Assembly (NCBI GenBank): GCA_017476965.1
Contig: JAFUXX010000201.1
Coordinates: 1 to 5,189, forward strand
From: Kiritimatiellia bacterium
Lineage (GTDB): Bacteria; Verrucomicrobiota; Kiritimatiellia; RFP12; UBA3636
Reading direction: 5' to 3'
DNA: 5,189 nt
In this document: piece after piece, positions 5,101 through 5,189 of the stretch
How positions within the stretch are numbered: position 1 is the stretch's first letter
How the letters are laid out: the number at the start of each line of letters is the position of its first letter
Made by a program: the position numbers and the translations under genes
The notes under the pieces: generated by a model
The model's database searches: none
Told to the model about the DNA's origin: nothing
Seen by the model: the letters and a program-made list of their open reading frames with translations, nothing else

Positions 5101-5189
5101 ATGGTCCTTGCCAGATCTAACGACGCCGCCGTGGAGGCGCTTTCGCCGGGGGCGCGCCTGCGCTTCCTGTACGCGGACGTGTCCCAGAC
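5101..5189 (+). CDS. N-terminus of an unidentified protein, possibly Hsp33-like (3' end outside window)
   Basis: Twenty-nine complete codons are visible, MVLARSNDAAVEALSPG followed by ARLRFLYADVSQ, and the frame runs off the right edge. The start is well supported: GGAG at 5088-5091 is nine bases before the ATG and a promoter lies upstream. The part reading ARLRFLYADVSQ vaguely recalls the opening of the redox chaperone Hsp33, in which a short strand (VRA... followed by a D-V/T-T segment) precedes the first helix. Nothing diagnostic, such as the C-terminal zinc-binding cysteines, is inside the window, so this identity is a guess. It is divergent from parE with about 90 bases between the starts. 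Confidence 0.6.
   Translation, partial: MVLARSNDAAVEALSPGARLRFLYADVSQ

Noticed and set aside
1..5189. CRISPR array, tRNA, rRNA, insertion sequence, phage or toxin-antitoxin genes
   Set aside because: No regularly spaced repeats, cloverleaf, transposase motifs, terminal inverted repeats or small paired genes were seen on either strand.

Overview
The window is GC-rich, tightly packed bacterial DNA. It contains three full-length, well-supported family members (citrate synthase, a flippase-like membrane protein, topoisomerase subunit B), one short ferredoxin gene, one small uncharacterised gene and two genes cut by the window edges. Two of the genes start with GTG. The gene types suggest an anaerobe or fermenter: a citrate synthase of the clostridial citrate/2-methylcitrate type and a clostridial-type 2[4Fe-4S] ferredoxin. 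The topoisomerase resembles the ParE form I associate with Bacteroidetes and related phyla. Together with the base composition, this points to the PVC/Bacteroidetes side of the tree, perhaps a Kiritimatiellota- or Verrucomicrobiota-like anaerobe. That placement is inference; there is no rRNA gene here to settle it.

Layout. Bases 1-314 (+) hold the tail of what looks like an MBOAT O-acyltransferase, then a 75-residue hydrophobic-start protein. They converge on citrate synthase (325-1716, -) with 10 bases between the two stop codons. Bases 1717-1890 are a divergent control region between citrate synthase (leftward) and ferredoxin (1891-2064, rightward). Ferredoxin ends in a strong intrinsic terminator (to 2127). 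A leftward pair follows: the topoisomerase IV subunit B gene (3186-5009) and, 21 bases downstream of it, a lysylphosphatidylglycerol-synthase-like/flippase-like membrane protein (2142-3164). Bases 5010-5100 are a second divergent control region, and a gene cut by the right edge starts at 5101 (+).

How the parts relate. Citrate synthase (carbon entry to citrate) and ferredoxin (low-potential electron carrier) share a promoter region containing a 10-bp inverted repeat. They could be co-regulated parts of anaerobic central metabolism, but only the arrangement supports this. The parE-flippase pair looks co-transcribed without any evident functional link. The most structured non-coding stretch is 5019-5070: two opposed promoters appear to share one -35 hexamer, a near-perfect 14-bp repeat recurs at a 20-bp offset, and the predicted parE transcript starts almost at its ATG.

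I see no CRISPR array, tRNA, rRNA, insertion sequence or phage gene. There is no unmistakable new system; the window is mostly ordinary core genome with a few regulatory and sequence oddities, listed as findings.
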